39,534 nt of DNA, taken from positions 1 through 39,534 of the forward strand of contig CAKRAT010000015.1 of NCBI GenBank assembly GCA_934295165.1, given 5' to 3'. Position 1 is the first letter of the stretch; each line of letters begins with the position of its first letter. Position numbers and translations under genes: made by a program. The notes under the pieces were generated by a model. The model worked only from the letters and a program-made list of their open reading frames with translations, was not told the DNA's origin and ran no database searches. Source of the stretch: an uncultured Dorea sp. Lineage in GTDB: Bacteria > Bacillota > Clostridia > Lachnospirales > Lachnospiraceae. This document shows, piece after piece, positions 24,794 through 34,412 of the stretch.

Positions 24794-25044
24794 TGAAGTG
24801 GCCTCTCGGTCCTTGAAGAAAACAGTGGAGAAGGCGTTGGTAATAGTTAAGGGTCAAAATTCTGCGTTAGGTTTTCAAAATTTGCCTGTTTGAGCGTATG
24901 CGAGTTGCAAATTTCGAAAGCCTGCTTTTAGCAGAATTTTGACCCTTTAGTATTACCCGCCGACGGAACCTGAACAGGAAAGACTTCCCAACTTTTATTC
25001 CGGTCCGGGTATCCACCAGCCTGACGAATTAAATTCCCACTTCA
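24794..25044. repeat. Long imperfect inverted repeat (possible MITE/REP-like element)
   Basis: Core: arms at 24840-24865 and 24931-24956 pair over 26 bases with two mismatches, including a perfect 17-bp block (AAGGGTCAAAATTCTGC). The stem extends inwards through a second imperfect pairing (GTTTTCAAAATTTGC with GCAAATTTCGAAAGC) and outwards through GGCG / CGCC (24833-24836 with 24958-24961). The apex contains the mirror-symmetric 13-mer GAGCGTATGCGAG (24892-24904). An outer TGAAGTGG (24794-24801) and CCACTTCA (25037-25044) could be element ends. It lies between convergent genes and holds no convincing gene. The remaining non-coding part, 24769-24793, shows nothing. Confidence 0.65.
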
Positions 25045-25046
25045 AT

Positions 25047-26153
25047 TTAAAAGAGGAACTCACTCATCACGTAATTGCTCACATCTATCCCTTTTTCTGT
25101 CAGCCGGATGTATTCTCCCGTGTCTTCCAGCAGTTGTTTCTGGTACATATTGATCAGTACTTTTCCGTATGCGTTTTCGACGCTTCTTCCGAATGTCCGG
25201 CGAAAGTCTGTTTTGGATATTCCCCGGATTTTCCTCAATCCCAGGAACATATACTCTTCCATCTGGTTCTGTAGTGTAAGAACTTCAATCCCGCCGCCTT
25301 CTACGAAACGCTGGTTATTGATCAGGGATGCCGCTCCTGTTCCGATTCCCAGATATTCAGTACGGTTCCAGTAGCCCAGATTATGCCGGCATTCATATCC
25401 TTCTTTGGCATAATTAGATATCTCGTACCTGTGATAGCCGTAATTCTGCAGGATATTTTTCGTAAACTGATACATTAGTCTTTCTGTATCTTCATCCGGC
25501 AGTTCCCTTCTTCTTCTGGCTCTGGCACGTTCGCCTTCCCCATATTTTTCGTAAAACGGTGTCCCTTCTTCGATGATCAGGCTATATGCCGAGATATGTT
25601 CCGGCGCAAGTCCTGCTACTGTTTTAATCGTATCTTCCCATCCTCCCAGTGTCTGGAACGGGATTCCCGACATCAGATCTACATTGATATTCTGGAATCC
25701 TACTTCTCTTGCCAGAAAATAGGTATCCAGAAAATCCTGATATGTATGGATTCTTCCAAGCATCTTCAGCTCCTGATCATCCGTTGACTGCAATCCAATA
25801 CTCAGACGGTTGATTCCGATATTACGGTAAGCCATCAGTTTCAGCTTGTCTACCGTTCCTGGATTGACTTCTACTGTGATCTCGGCATCCGAATCAATCG
25901 GAAATGTCGCACGGATCGCATCGAAGATACTTCGCATCTGCTGTGTCTCCAGAATGGACGGCGTTCCACCTCCGATAAAGATACTGCTTACATGGTACAT
26001 ACCGGCAAGATCATAATACGAGCGGATCTTCTGGCATAATCCCATGACATATTCCTGTCTCGCCTCAGGTGCTGCCGGCGCAGACAGGAAGTCACAGTAT
26101 CTGCATTTTTTCACACAAAATGGAATGTGAATATATAATTCTAATGGTCTCAT
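25047..26153 (-). CDS. hemW: Radical SAM heme chaperone HemW (oxygen-independent coproporphyrinogen oxidase-like)
   Basis: 368 residues. The cluster cysteines are 13, 17 and 20 in FCVKKCRYCDF, with Phe after the third motif as in HemW; HemN has an additional cysteine there. IFIGGGTPSIL (about 60-70) and VEVNPGTVDKLK follow, and the C-terminal HemN_C domain is present. Family members bind heme and deliver it to respiratory enzymes; true coproporphyrinogen oxidase activity is not expected. The ATG shares one base with the lepA stop. hrcA, the usual next gene in Firmicutes, is missing. Confidence 0.93.
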   Translation of the reverse strand: MRPLELYIHIPFCVKKCRYCDFLSAPAAPEARQEYVMGLCQKIRSYYDLAGMYHVSSIFIGGGTPSILETQQMRSIFDAIRATFPIDSDAEITVEVNPGTVDKLKLMAYRNIGINRLSIGLQSTDDQELKMLGRIHTYQDFLDTYFLAREVGFQNINVDLMSGIPFQTLGGWEDTIKTVAGLAPEHISAYSLIIEEGTPFYEKYGEGERARARRRRELPDEDTERLMYQFTKNILQNYGYHRYEISNYAKEGYECRHNLGYWNRTEYLGIGTGAASLINNQRFVEGGGIEVLTLQNQMEEYMFLGLRKIRGISKTDFRRTFGRSVENAYGKVLINMYQKQLLEDTGEYIRLTEKGIDVSNYVMSEFLF

Positions 26154-27967
26154 TATTTATCGTCCAGCTTCAGTACACTCATAAATGCTTTCTGCGGAAT
26201 CTCTACGCTGCCCACCTGACGCATACGTTTCTTTCCTTCTTTCTGCTTTTCCAGAAGTTTTCTCTTACGGCTGATATCTCCTCCATAACATTTTGCCAGC
26301 ACATCTTTACGCATCGCACGGACTGTCTCACGCGCAATGATCTTGCTGCCGATTGCTGCCTGGATCGGGATTTCGAATAACTGTCTCGGAATCTCTTCTT
26401 TCAACTTCTCGCACATCTTTCTTCCACGTTCATAAGCAGTGTCTGCATGAATGATAAATGACAACGCATCAACTTCTTCTTTGTTGATCAGGATATCCAG
26501 TTTTACAAGTTCTGATTTCACATAACCTGCCATCTCATAATCAAACGATGCATAACCTCTGGATCTTGATTTTAATGCATCAAAGAAATCATAGATGATC
26601 TCATTAAGTGGAAGCTGGTAATGCAATACTGCACGGGTCTCCTCAATGTATTCCATACCCTCATACACACCCCGTCGTTCCTGACACAGATCCATGATCG
26701 CACCAATGAACTCTGATGTCACCATAATCTCTGCTTTTACCATCGGCTCTTCCATATATTCAATCTCAGAAGGATCCGGAAGATTCGATGGATTCGTAAG
26801 CTCTATCACATCCCCATTTGTCTTGTGTACTTTATAGATAACACCCGGGGCTGTCGTTACCAGATCCAGATTATATTCTCTTTCCAGACGTTCCTGAATA
26901 ATCTCCAGATGCAGAAGTCCAAGGAATCCACAACGGAATCCAAATCCCAGTGCAATCGAAGTCTCCGGTTCAAACTGCAGTGATGCATCATTTAACTGTA
27001 ATTTTTCCAGTGCATCTCTGAGATCCGGATATTTTGCACCATCCGCCGGATATAATCCGCAGTATACCATCGGATTGACTTTCTTATAACCTGGAAGCGG
27101 CTCAGCACATGGCTTCGCTGCATTGGTCACTGTGTCACCCACACGGGTATCCTTGACATTCTTAAGACTGGCCGTGATATAACCTACCATACCGGCACTC
27201 AGTTCCTCACATGGAATGAACTGTCCGGCTCCAAAATAACCGACTTCTACAACTTCTGCCTTCGCTCCTGTCGCCATCATAAGAATCGGTGTTCCTTTTT
27301 TTACTGTTCCTTCTTTGATTCTGCAGAATACGATAACACCTTTATATGCATCATACAGAGAATCAAAGATCAAAGCCTGGAGCGGTGCTTCCGGATCTCC
27401 TGCCGGCGCAGGCACTTTAGCTACGATTTCTTCCAGCACCTGATCTACATTCAGTCCCGTTTTTGCCGAAATCTGCGGCGCATCCCCTGCTTCAATTCCA
27501 ATCACATCCTCAATCTCTTCGATCACACGCTGCGGCTCTGCACTTGGAAGGTCGATCTTATTCAATACCGGTACCACATCCAGGTCATGATCCAGCGCAA
27601 GATATACATTGGCAAGCGTCTGTGCTTCTACGCCCTGTGCGGCATCTACTACCAGAATTGCCCCGTCACAAGCCGCAAGGCTTCTGGATACTTCGTAGTT
27701 AAAGTCCACATGTCCCGGCGTATCAATCAGGTTAAAGATATACTCTTCCCCGTCTTTTGCTTTATATACTGTTCTGACTGTCTGGGCTTTGATCGTAATT
27801 CCACGTTCTCTTTCCAGTTCCATATTGTCCAGCACCTGTGACTGCATCTCACGGCTGGTAAGAAGACCAGTCATCTCAATGATACGGTCTGCCAGCGTTG
27901 ATTTCCCATGGTCAATGTGTGCTATAATACAAAAATTTCGAATTTTACTCTGATCTATTCCTGACAC
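26153..27967 (-). CDS. lepA: Elongation factor 4 (LepA), back-translocating GTPase
   Basis: 604 residues, full length. GTPase motifs: G1 [10 protein letters not shown] (near 16), G3 DTPGHVDF (near 82), G4 NKIDLP (near 136). The unique C-terminal domain of LepA is complete and ends with the [20 protein letters not shown] block that reaches the ribosomal centre. The start is GTG at 27967: AAGGAG lies at good spacing and no alternative ATG precedes the G1 motif. It lies 41 bases downstream of holA and overlaps hemW by one base. Confidence 0.97.
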   Translation of the reverse strand: MSGIDQSKIRNFCIIAHIDHGKSTLADRIIEMTGLLTSREMQSQVLDNMELERERGITIKAQTVRTVYKAKDGEEYIFNLIDTPGHVDFNYEVSRSLAACDGAILVVDAAQGVEAQTLANVYLALDHDLDVVPVLNKIDLPSAEPQRVIEEIEDVIGIEAGDAPQISAKTGLNVDQVLEEIVAKVPAPAGDPEAPLQALIFDSLYDAYKGVIVFCRIKEGTVKKGTPILMMATGAKAEVVEVGYFGAGQFIPCEELSAGMVGYITASLKNVKDTRVGDTVTNAAKPCAEPLPGYKKVNPMVYCGLYPADGAKYPDLRDALEKLQLNDASLQFEPETSIALGFGFRCGFLGLLHLEIIQERLEREYNLDLVTTAPGVIYKVHKTNGDVIELTNPSNLPDPSEIEYMEEPMVKAEIMVTSEFIGAIMDLCQERRGVYEGMEYIEETRAVLHYQLPLNEIIYDFFDALKSRSRGYASFDYEMAGYVKSELVKLDILINKEEVDALSFIIHADTAYERGRKMCEKLKEEIPRQLFEIPIQAAIGSKIIARETVRAMRKDVLAKCYGGDISRKRKLLEKQKEGKKRMRQVGSVEIPQKAFMSVLKLDDK

Positions 27968-28008
27968 TAATATCTTCTCCTTATTACACGTTTATCTTAT
28001 CAATTTTA

Positions 28009-28989
28009 TCATGTAGCACTATATTTTACAATGAAAAGTTCCACGCTCATCACATCGTTCAGACGTCCAGTTTTTACCATTTCTTCCGTATCCACTGCAT
28101 CTTCCAGAATGTTTCTCAGCTCTTTCTTTTCAAATGTCCTGCACTGCTGCATATATTTTCCCGCAACAAACGGATGTAGTCCGGCCGTCTTTGCAATCGT
28201 TGCTTTATCATAACGTTTGCCCGCCAGATCTTTAACTTCCAGAAGTAACTTAAACTGCCTCGTCAAGAGATATAATATACGCATCGGCGGTTCCTTTAAC
28301 GCCAGCAGGTCATAATAATAATCCAGTGCTTTTTTCTGATTCTTAACTGCCACCGCTTCTACCATCTCAAATATCTTATTCGTGATCTGTGTCGTACAGA
28401 TTGCTTCAATATCCGGGATTTCAATCTCTTCTTTCCCCATACAGTAACAGAACAGCTTCTCCAGTTCTTTTTCGAGATTCTCCATATCTGTGCCTGTTGT
28501 AGACAGCAGGTATCTGGCCGTCTGCTCTTTGATCTTATATCCTTCTTTTTTTACATTACCGGCAACCCAGTACAAAAGTGTCTTCTCATCCTGCCGTGCC
28601 ATCTCCACAACACGTCCCTTGCTCTTGACAGCCTTATACATCTTTCCACGCTTGTCCGCTTCATTTTCCACAAACAAAAAGCAGGCAGTCTCCGGCATCG
28701 TCTTAATATAGTCTGCCAGCTCCGGTGTTGCATTTTTGAAAAATCCGGAATTTTCCACTACGATCAGACGCCGCTCAGCGAAAAACGGCATCGTCTCCGC
28801 AAGATCGATAAGTTCTCCTGGATTGATTCCTTTTCCTTCATAATATGCATAATTTACCGTATCCCCGTCCGGGAATACCGCCTTTGTGATCCGGTCTCTG
28901 TATTGTTTTTTCAGATAAGCCTCTTCTCCGTACAGGAGATATACCGGCTTAAAATTTCCTGTTTTTATATCTTCATTTAAAGTTTTCAT
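28009..28989 (-). CDS. holA: DNA polymerase III, delta subunit
   Basis: 326 residues. This subunit opens the beta clamp in the clamp-loader complex. NFKPVYLLYGEEAYLKKQ (about 12-29) is the usual N-terminal motif, and the three-domain AAA+-like arrangement is complete (LLYWVAGNVKKEGYKI and PMRILYLLTRQFKLLLEVK in the second and third domains). The ATG at 28989, with GGGAG five bases upstream, is preferred to the GTG at 29013, which is part of a GAGGTG sequence. It lies between comEC and lepA; rpsT, which commonly follows holA in Firmicutes, is absent. Confidence 0.93.
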   Translation of the reverse strand: MKTLNEDIKTGNFKPVYLLYGEEAYLKKQYRDRITKAVFPDGDTVNYAYYEGKGINPGELIDLAETMPFFAERRLIVVENSGFFKNATPELADYIKTMPETACFLFVENEADKRGKMYKAVKSKGRVVEMARQDEKTLLYWVAGNVKKEGYKIKEQTARYLLSTTGTDMENLEKELEKLFCYCMGKEEIEIPDIEAICTTQITNKIFEMVEAVAVKNQKKALDYYYDLLALKEPPMRILYLLTRQFKLLLEVKDLAGKRYDKATIAKTAGLHPFVAGKYMQQCRTFEKKELRNILEDAVDTEEMVKTGRLNDVMSVELFIVKYSAT

Positions 28990-29046
28990 CGGTTCTCTCC
29001 CATCTTCTTTCACCTCTTAAAAGTATACTGAATTCCGACTTTAAGT

Positions 29047-31338
29047 TCAACTGTTTCCACCGTGAATCCGCATAGTTTTTTTCCTGACTGTTACTGCGAT
29101 TGCCCCGTTCTGCTGCGTAGAATAGATCTTTGCACCCGATTCTTCCAGCCGCTTTAGCGTTTCTTCATGCGGATGTCCGTAGCGGTTCTTCCTTCCCGCA
29201 GAAATCCATGCATACTGCGGATGAACCATCCAAAGAAATCTTTCCGTCGTAGAATTCTTCGATCCGTGATGTGCTGTTTTTAACACTTCCCATGTGATAT
29301 TTTTTTCTTTCTGTATATCTGTAAGTACTTCTGTCAGGCATTCTTCTCCTTCTTTCTCCACATCTCCCGTGAACAACATGTCAAATCCTTCGTATTCCAG
29401 ATGCAGGATCATGGATGCGGCATTTCCTGCTGCCACTGTATCAGTTACACTATCCAGATTGCCCGTATTATCCGCATTATCTGCATTGTCTGTCCGCTTC
29501 CGGTTCTTTCTCCCGGGACCCAGACATTCCCATTTCATCTTACCTTCTTTTATTGTCATTCCATATTCCATCACCCATATATCTGTCCCATTCTGCCCGG
29601 CTGTGTGTATCAGGTCTGTCAATTTCTCATCCCAGTATGTTTTTTCCGGCACTACAAGATTCCGGATACGTACCCCTACATCCTGACGCATCAGCATCTC
29701 TTCTATACCACACATATGATCCAGGTCCCCGTGGGACAGGAAGACATAATCTATTTCTGCAATCCCACGAGATTTCAAAAATGGTTCAATCCGGTATTTT
29801 CCGACTTCATTTACATCACTGCTTCCACCGTCAATCAGATAGTTCTGATGTTCCGGTCCCTGCACACAGATACAGTCTCCCTGACCTACATCCAGCATTG
29901 TCACCTCAATTCCGCTTCTTACAGCCGGACCAGATATCAGTATCAACAAGGCGCCCATATACAACATCAGGAATATTACATATTTTCTTTCCCCGCCTTT
30001 TTCATGATTCCAATATTTCCACAACATAATTATCACAAACAATATCAGATAATAAACGATACACCGCCATTTATCCGGCTTTCCAACCACCCATCTTGCC
30101 ATCGGAAGTTTCAGAATAAACATGCAGCATCCATCATAGATTTTCAATATCCTTCTACAGATTACCAGTATCCATGTCCCCGGAATAACTCCTGCCATTC
30201 TTATAAACGAACCAATCATTCCGCAGGAAAGAAGCACTGACATCAGAGGTATCACCAGCAAATTCAGCACAATACCGTACAACGGAATTTCAAAAAAATA
30301 ATATAGAACAACCGGCCATAACACACAATTCATACTGACTCCGGGCCACAGACGACGTACTGCAGGCGGCCACATTGTTTCTTCTTTTGCAAGTGGAGCA
30401 ACACTGCAGATTGCAGCTACTGCTCCGAAAGAAAGCCAGAATCCACCATCGTACAGATACAGTGGATGACTGCCGACTGCGATCACAGCGGCCACAGCAA
30501 GTGCCGTCGGCATATCGTATCTCCGGCCCGTGATATCCGCACCAATCCTGAATAAGAACATTACCCACGCACGGATTACTGAAACTGTCATACCGATCAT
30601 CGAAACGTACAGAAATAACAGAATCCCACCTGCCGCTGCGCCCGCTTTGTATGAACCGGTTATCCTTCGGAAGAACCGGTAAATACCAAGTCCCGCAAAC
30701 GACAAATGTAACCCCGATATTGCAAGAATATGCCCTATTCCATTCACCTGGTAAAGTTCTTTCATCTCCTGATCCATGTCATTTTTTTCTCCCAGAAGTA
30801 TCGCCGCCATAACCTTTCCGTCCCGTTCACCCATTTCCCGTATCAGAAGTTCTTTCCAACTGTTACGAAAATTTTCCAGACTTTCCCTGAATCCGTCTGT
30901 CTTTTCATCTACTATCTGTATCTGTCCGGCGCACACTTTCCCATGAATTCCCTGTTTCTGATAATACAATTTCTGATCAAAATTACCTGGATTTCTTGCA
31001 TTTTCATAAAATGATACCTTTCCTTCAGCTTTTATCCGGTTTCCTATATGTAGTTTTTCTTTGGATTTTGTATAAATGATGATTTTTGATTCTTGAAATT
31101 TGAGTTTGTTTGAAATAGAATAAACAGAATTCTGTTTCAGATAAATCATCTGACCATTCTCTTTTATTTCCCACCTGTAAATCTCACCGCAGACGATGAC
31201 ACGATCCTCTTCTGCGGTATAGATTTCAAGCTGGGACGGACGCAGATCTTTTACAAACCGCTCTCCGCCCCACAGCACACAGGAAGTCATTACACACAGA
31301 ACGATCAGACAGACACTAAGAAGTGGTCTGTTCCTCAC
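29047..31338 (-). CDS. comEC: ComEC/Rec2 DNA-uptake channel protein
   Basis: 763 residues, full length. Order: first membrane segment and DUF4131/OB-like periplasmic domain (about 1-170), the polytopic Competence domain (about 190-445; LAISGLHLSFAGLG is the signature), then a metallo-beta-lactamase-like domain (about 475-763) with DVGQGDCICV, SHGDLDHMCG (near 537) and HHGSKNSTTE (near 692). The channel takes single-stranded DNA across the membrane, and the lactamase domain may degrade the other strand. The start is GTG at 31338 with GGGGAG six bases upstream, inside the end of the GerM-like gene. A short repetitive linker (DNADNADNTGN) lies inside the lactamase domain. Confidence 0.95.
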   Translation of the reverse strand: MRNRPLLSVCLIVLCVMTSCVLWGGERFVKDLRPSQLEIYTAEEDRVIVCGEIYRWEIKENGQMIYLKQNSVYSISNKLKFQESKIIIYTKSKEKLHIGNRIKAEGKVSFYENARNPGNFDQKLYYQKQGIHGKVCAGQIQIVDEKTDGFRESLENFRNSWKELLIREMGERDGKVMAAILLGEKNDMDQEMKELYQVNGIGHILAISGLHLSFAGLGIYRFFRRITGSYKAGAAAGGILLFLYVSMIGMTVSVIRAWVMFLFRIGADITGRRYDMPTALAVAAVIAVGSHPLYLYDGGFWLSFGAVAAICSVAPLAKEETMWPPAVRRLWPGVSMNCVLWPVVLYYFFEIPLYGIVLNLLVIPLMSVLLSCGMIGSFIRMAGVIPGTWILVICRRILKIYDGCCMFILKLPMARWVVGKPDKWRCIVYYLILFVIIMLWKYWNHEKGGERKYVIFLMLYMGALLILISGPAVRSGIEVTMLDVGQGDCICVQGPEHQNYLIDGGSSDVNEVGKYRIEPFLKSRGIAEIDYVFLSHGDLDHMCGIEEMLMRQDVGVRIRNLVVPEKTYWDEKLTDLIHTAGQNGTDIWVMEYGMTIKEGKMKWECLGPGRKNRKRTDNADNADNTGNLDSVTDTVAAGNAASMILHLEYEGFDMLFTGDVEKEGEECLTEVLTDIQKEKNITWEVLKTAHHGSKNSTTERFLWMVHPQYAWISAGRKNRYGHPHEETLKRLEESGAKIYSTQQNGAIAVTVRKKTMRIHGGNS

Positions 31339-31341
31339 GCA

Positions 31342-32262
31342 CTACTCCCCTTCCACAATGTTGGGATTTCTGGAAAGTGGTTTTTCCAGATTGATCTTTC
31401 CCATATAATTTACATTTGTTTTTCCATCTATCAGAATCTGAACCCTGCTGATCGAACTTCCTTCTATAATTGAATTCACGACCGCATAGACCGGAACTTC
31501 CGGATTTATCACATTAGTCGTATCCATAAATCCCTCATCCAGATTCACATAACAGATATGATCCTTGACCGATACGCTCAGCACCTTGGTCTCTGCCGGG
31601 ATTACTGACGTCTCATCATCCGATGACGGTCCTTTTATAAGCTGCTCTACCAGTACCTTTTCTCTTGATATACTGCTGTTATACCTAATACTGACCTTCT
31701 CTTTCACCAGACGGTCCCCCTGTTTGTTCCCGTAATATAAAAGAAATGTCTCTTTTTGATAGGAATGAAGGCTTGACCCTGTATTCTGCACAAAATCCGA
31801 CGGCTGCATATAGCCGGTTTCCTGTCCATTCTGATCTTCCAGCGGTTCTCCGTCAATTGTAAACAACACAGAATTTACACCTGAAACCTGTCCGACAGAC
31901 TGCACCACCGCCGCGCGCAATACAATTTCTTCTGTTACACTCAGCTTCTGATAGTCCCGGTTAAAATCTATGATAATTTTTCCGTCCTCCACAGACCATT
32001 TTCTTATCTTTACCCCTTTTACAAATGGGCTGCGGTAATCAATATTATCCGTATTCTTCTGGATCATATTCAATATTTCGTCTATCTGTTTTTTCTGTGT
32101 CTTTCCGTTGAGTTTTACACCCTTCTCTACCAGTGACATTCCTTCTGAATCCGTATAATAGATGCGGGTTCCGGTCACTTTTTCTTCTTTTTTACATCCC
32201 GGTACTGCCATGATACAGATTACTGTAAGCAGCAGGATCCGGTAAATCTTTTTCTTTATCAT
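31342..32262 (-). CDS. GerM-like lipoprotein with two GerMN domains
   Basis: 306 residues. A signal peptide ends in VPGC with lipidated Cys23, so the mature protein should sit on the outer face of the membrane. Two GerMN domains follow: about 34-160 (IYYTDSEGMSL ... SVLFTIDGEPL) and about 174-290 (FLLYYGNKQGDRL ... VQILIDGKTNVNY). Bacillus GerM has the same tandem form and acts in spore formation and germination; actinobacterial LpqB has a GerMN domain and works with the kinase MtrB. Here the gene directly follows a kinase gene (16 bases) and precedes comEC (three bases). AAGGAG supports the ATG at 32262; the longer frame from 32289 has no ribosome site. Confidence 0.85.
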   Translation of the reverse strand: MIKKKIYRILLLTVICIMAVPGCKKEEKVTGTRIYYTDSEGMSLVEKGVKLNGKTQKKQIDEILNMIQKNTDNIDYRSPFVKGVKIRKWSVEDGKIIIDFNRDYQKLSVTEEIVLRAAVVQSVGQVSGVNSVLFTIDGEPLEDQNGQETGYMQPSDFVQNTGSSLHSYQKETFLLYYGNKQGDRLVKEKVSIRYNSSISREKVLVEQLIKGPSSDDETSVIPAETKVLSVSVKDHICYVNLDEGFMDTTNVINPEVPVYAVVNSIIEGSSISRVQILIDGKTNVNYMGKINLEKPLSRNPNIVEGE

Positions 32263-32278
32263 CGTATGCTCCTTCTGC

Positions 32279-33676
32279 CTAAGATACATAGTTTAACGGG
32301 ATTCTGACTGTAAATGTGGTTCCTTCGGACGGCTGACTGAATACTTTAATCGCCCCACGGTGCATCACCACCGCACTTCTTGCAATTGCAAGTCCCAGTC
32401 CGGTTCCACCGATTTCACGGGAATGTGACTTGTCCACACGGTAAAACCTTTCAAAAATATGTTCCTGTGCTTCTGCTGGAATACCGATTCCAGAATCCGC
32501 TACCTCAATATAACAGTTTTTATGATCTGCATTAAGTGATACATGCACCCAGCCATTTTCTTTATTGTATTTGATAGCATTTTCTACCAGATTTGAAATC
32601 GCAAGCGAAATTTTCATCTCATCTACTTCAGCTGTAACCGGCCGGAAACTTTCATAAACCAGTTCAATATTTCTGGTTGCTGCAATCGGACGCAGCCTCT
32701 TCAAGATTTTTTCCACCAGTTCATTCATATTTTCGGATTTTATATTCATGGTATTTGCCGTATCCGCTGTCTTATCCATCTTTACAAGAGAAAGCAGGTC
32801 ATTGATGATCTTGTTCTCTCTCTCTATCTCTTCTGACATATCTCCCATGAATTCTTTATAAAGTTCTACCGGTGCATCTTCCTGTAAAAGCAGGGAGTCA
32901 GCCAGTACTTTCATTGATGTCAGAGGTGTCTTCAACTCATGTGACACATTGGATACAAACTCATTTCTCGAATCATCCAATGTCTTCATACGGCCGGACA
33001 TCTTGTTAAATGCCTCTGATAACTCCATGGTTTCTGTATAAGTATTTTCATGAAGATAATCATCATCATATCCTTCGGTTACTGCAGAAATAGATTCTGT
33101 AATACGTTTGAACGGCTTTAACATTGCCATTCCCGCAAGAACTGCAATCATCATAATAACCAGCACCGATGCAAGCGCTACAACATCTGCCTTATTTCTT
33201 AATATCTCCAGGCTATCTAATACCGAATCAGCCGGCGCACTGACAAGCAATACTCCCACAACCGCATCATCTTGTCCCAGAATAGGAGCTGTCACTTCAA
33301 TATACCTGTTTTTCTTATTATATTCACTGGTTCCTTTTTCTTTGAAACAGCGGATCACATTACCGGATACGATTGTCTTTCCCTTGTCCATATCGTAGGT
33401 ATCTTCCTGTATCTGGAATTTGCCGTCGATCACCATTACGCGGCCGCTGTAGATATTAGACAACTGTACCAGTTCCGTCCGTATTACTTCTGATGTATCT
33501 CCCGTGAGATATCCGGAACTGCTAAGCTGGTTACTGAGAATGGTACATTGATTCTGTATCTCCGCAGTGCGTACCTCCACTGCACGTTTTTCATAGCTGC
33601 TCAGAAACACGCCTCTCATGATCAGTACCGGAACGATTCCTGCCAGTGCCACCAGCAGGATGATCCGGATCTTCAT
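32279..33676 (-). CDS. Sensor histidine kinase of a two-component system
   Basis: 465 residues from the ATG at 33676. Membrane segment 1 (about 5-25), an extracytoplasmic sensor domain (about 26-163), segment 2 (about 165-186), HAMP (about 187-240), HisKA with phospho-acceptor His246 in SNVSHELKTPLTS, and HATPase_c with NLVENAIKYN, DSGIGIP and GGTGLGLAIA. All catalytic motifs are intact. The start is doubtful: AGGAG lies only one base before this ATG. The frame stays open upstream, and residues YFKKNIFRS before the Met look like real coding sequence, but no ATG, GTG or TTG gives a good start; the next ATG upstream (33751) lacks a ribosome site. The cognate regulator is the gene at 33708. Confidence 0.88.
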   Translation of the reverse strand: MKIRIILLVALAGIVPVLIMRGVFLSSYEKRAVEVRTAEIQNQCTILSNQLSSSGYLTGDTSEVIRTELVQLSNIYSGRVMVIDGKFQIQEDTYDMDKGKTIVSGNVIRCFKEKGTSEYNKKNRYIEVTAPILGQDDAVVGVLLVSAPADSVLDSLEILRNKADVVALASVLVIMMIAVLAGMAMLKPFKRITESISAVTEGYDDDYLHENTYTETMELSEAFNKMSGRMKTLDDSRNEFVSNVSHELKTPLTSMKVLADSLLLQEDAPVELYKEFMGDMSEEIERENKIINDLLSLVKMDKTADTANTMNIKSENMNELVEKILKRLRPIAATRNIELVYESFRPVTAEVDEMKISLAISNLVENAIKYNKENGWVHVSLNADHKNCYIEVADSGIGIPAEAQEHIFERFYRVDKSHSREIGGTGLGLAIARSAVVMHRGAIKVFSQPSEGTTFTVRIPLNYVS

Positions 33677-33707
33677 GCTCCTGAATATATTCTTCTTAAA
33701 ATACTTC

Positions 33708-34397
33708 TTAACCCCTGAAATAATAACCCACTCCCCACTTCGTATATACATATTTCGGATCGCTTGGATTCGTCTCAATCTTTTCGCGCAGTCTTCGAAT
33801 ATGCACATCCACGGTTCTTGCATCTCCAGGATATTCATATCCCCATACGATATTCAAAAGGTTCTCCCGACTGTATACCTTACCCGGATTCATTGCAAGC
33901 AGTTCGAGAAGATCAAACTCTTTTGCAGTCAGATTAATTTCTTTTTCACCGATGATCACCCGTCTGCTTTCACAGTCGATCCTCATCTCGCCTTTCACGA
34001 TCACTTTTTCATTTTCCTGACTCTTGTCACGCTTGCTGACACGGCGCATGATTGCCTTGATCCGCGCTTTAACTTCCAGAATATTAAATGGTTTTGTTAT
34101 GTAATCATCGGCTCCGTAATCAAGACCTAAGATCTTATCCATATCATCACCTTTTGCTGTAAGCATAATAATCGGAACATCCGAATATTCCCGGATCTGC
34201 TGACAAACCTCGAAACCGTCATATTTTGGAAGCATGACATCCAAAAGAATCATATCATATGCGTTCTCTTTCGCCAGTTTCAGCGCTTCCTCTCCATCAT
34301 ACGCACAGTCTACGCTATACCCATCCTGTTCCAGACTGAACCGGATTCCTTTTACGATCAGTTTTTCATCATCCACAACCAATATTCGTCTGCTCAT
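33708..34397 (-). CDS. OmpR/PhoB-family response regulator (WalR/MtrA-like)
   Basis: 229 residues. Receiver domain (1-120) with acidic pair Asp9/Asp10, phospho-acceptor Asp53 in MILLDVMLPKYDGF, Thr80 and Lys102. Winged-helix DNA-binding domain (about 130-229) with LTAKEFDLLELLAMNPGKVY, DARTVDVHIRRLREKIE and the ending WGVGYYFRG, which is the WalR/MtrA-type terminus. It lies 15 bases downstream of comEA and directly upstream of the sensor kinase. Its targets are unknown; the neighbouring com and gerM genes are obvious candidates. Confidence 0.94.
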   Translation of the reverse strand: MSRRILVVDDEKLIVKGIRFSLEQDGYSVDCAYDGEEALKLAKENAYDMILLDVMLPKYDGFEVCQQIREYSDVPIIMLTAKGDDMDKILGLDYGADDYITKPFNILEVKARIKAIMRRVSKRDKSQENEKVIVKGEMRIDCESRRVIIGEKEINLTAKEFDLLELLAMNPGKVYSRENLLNIVWGYEYPGDARTVDVHIRRLREKIETNPSDPKYVYTKWGVGYYFRG

Positions 34398-34412
34398 GTT
34401 CCTACTCCCTTA

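Noticed and set aside
24958..25035. Open stretch of about 25 codons in the inverted-repeat region (RRRNLNRKDFPTF...)
   Set aside because: No start codon or ribosome site, and too short; most likely non-coding repeat sequence.
29401..30240. 279-codon plus-strand frame and a 204-codon overlapping one
   Set aside because: Antisense to comEC; low-complexity Tyr/His/Pro-rich translations without any domain.
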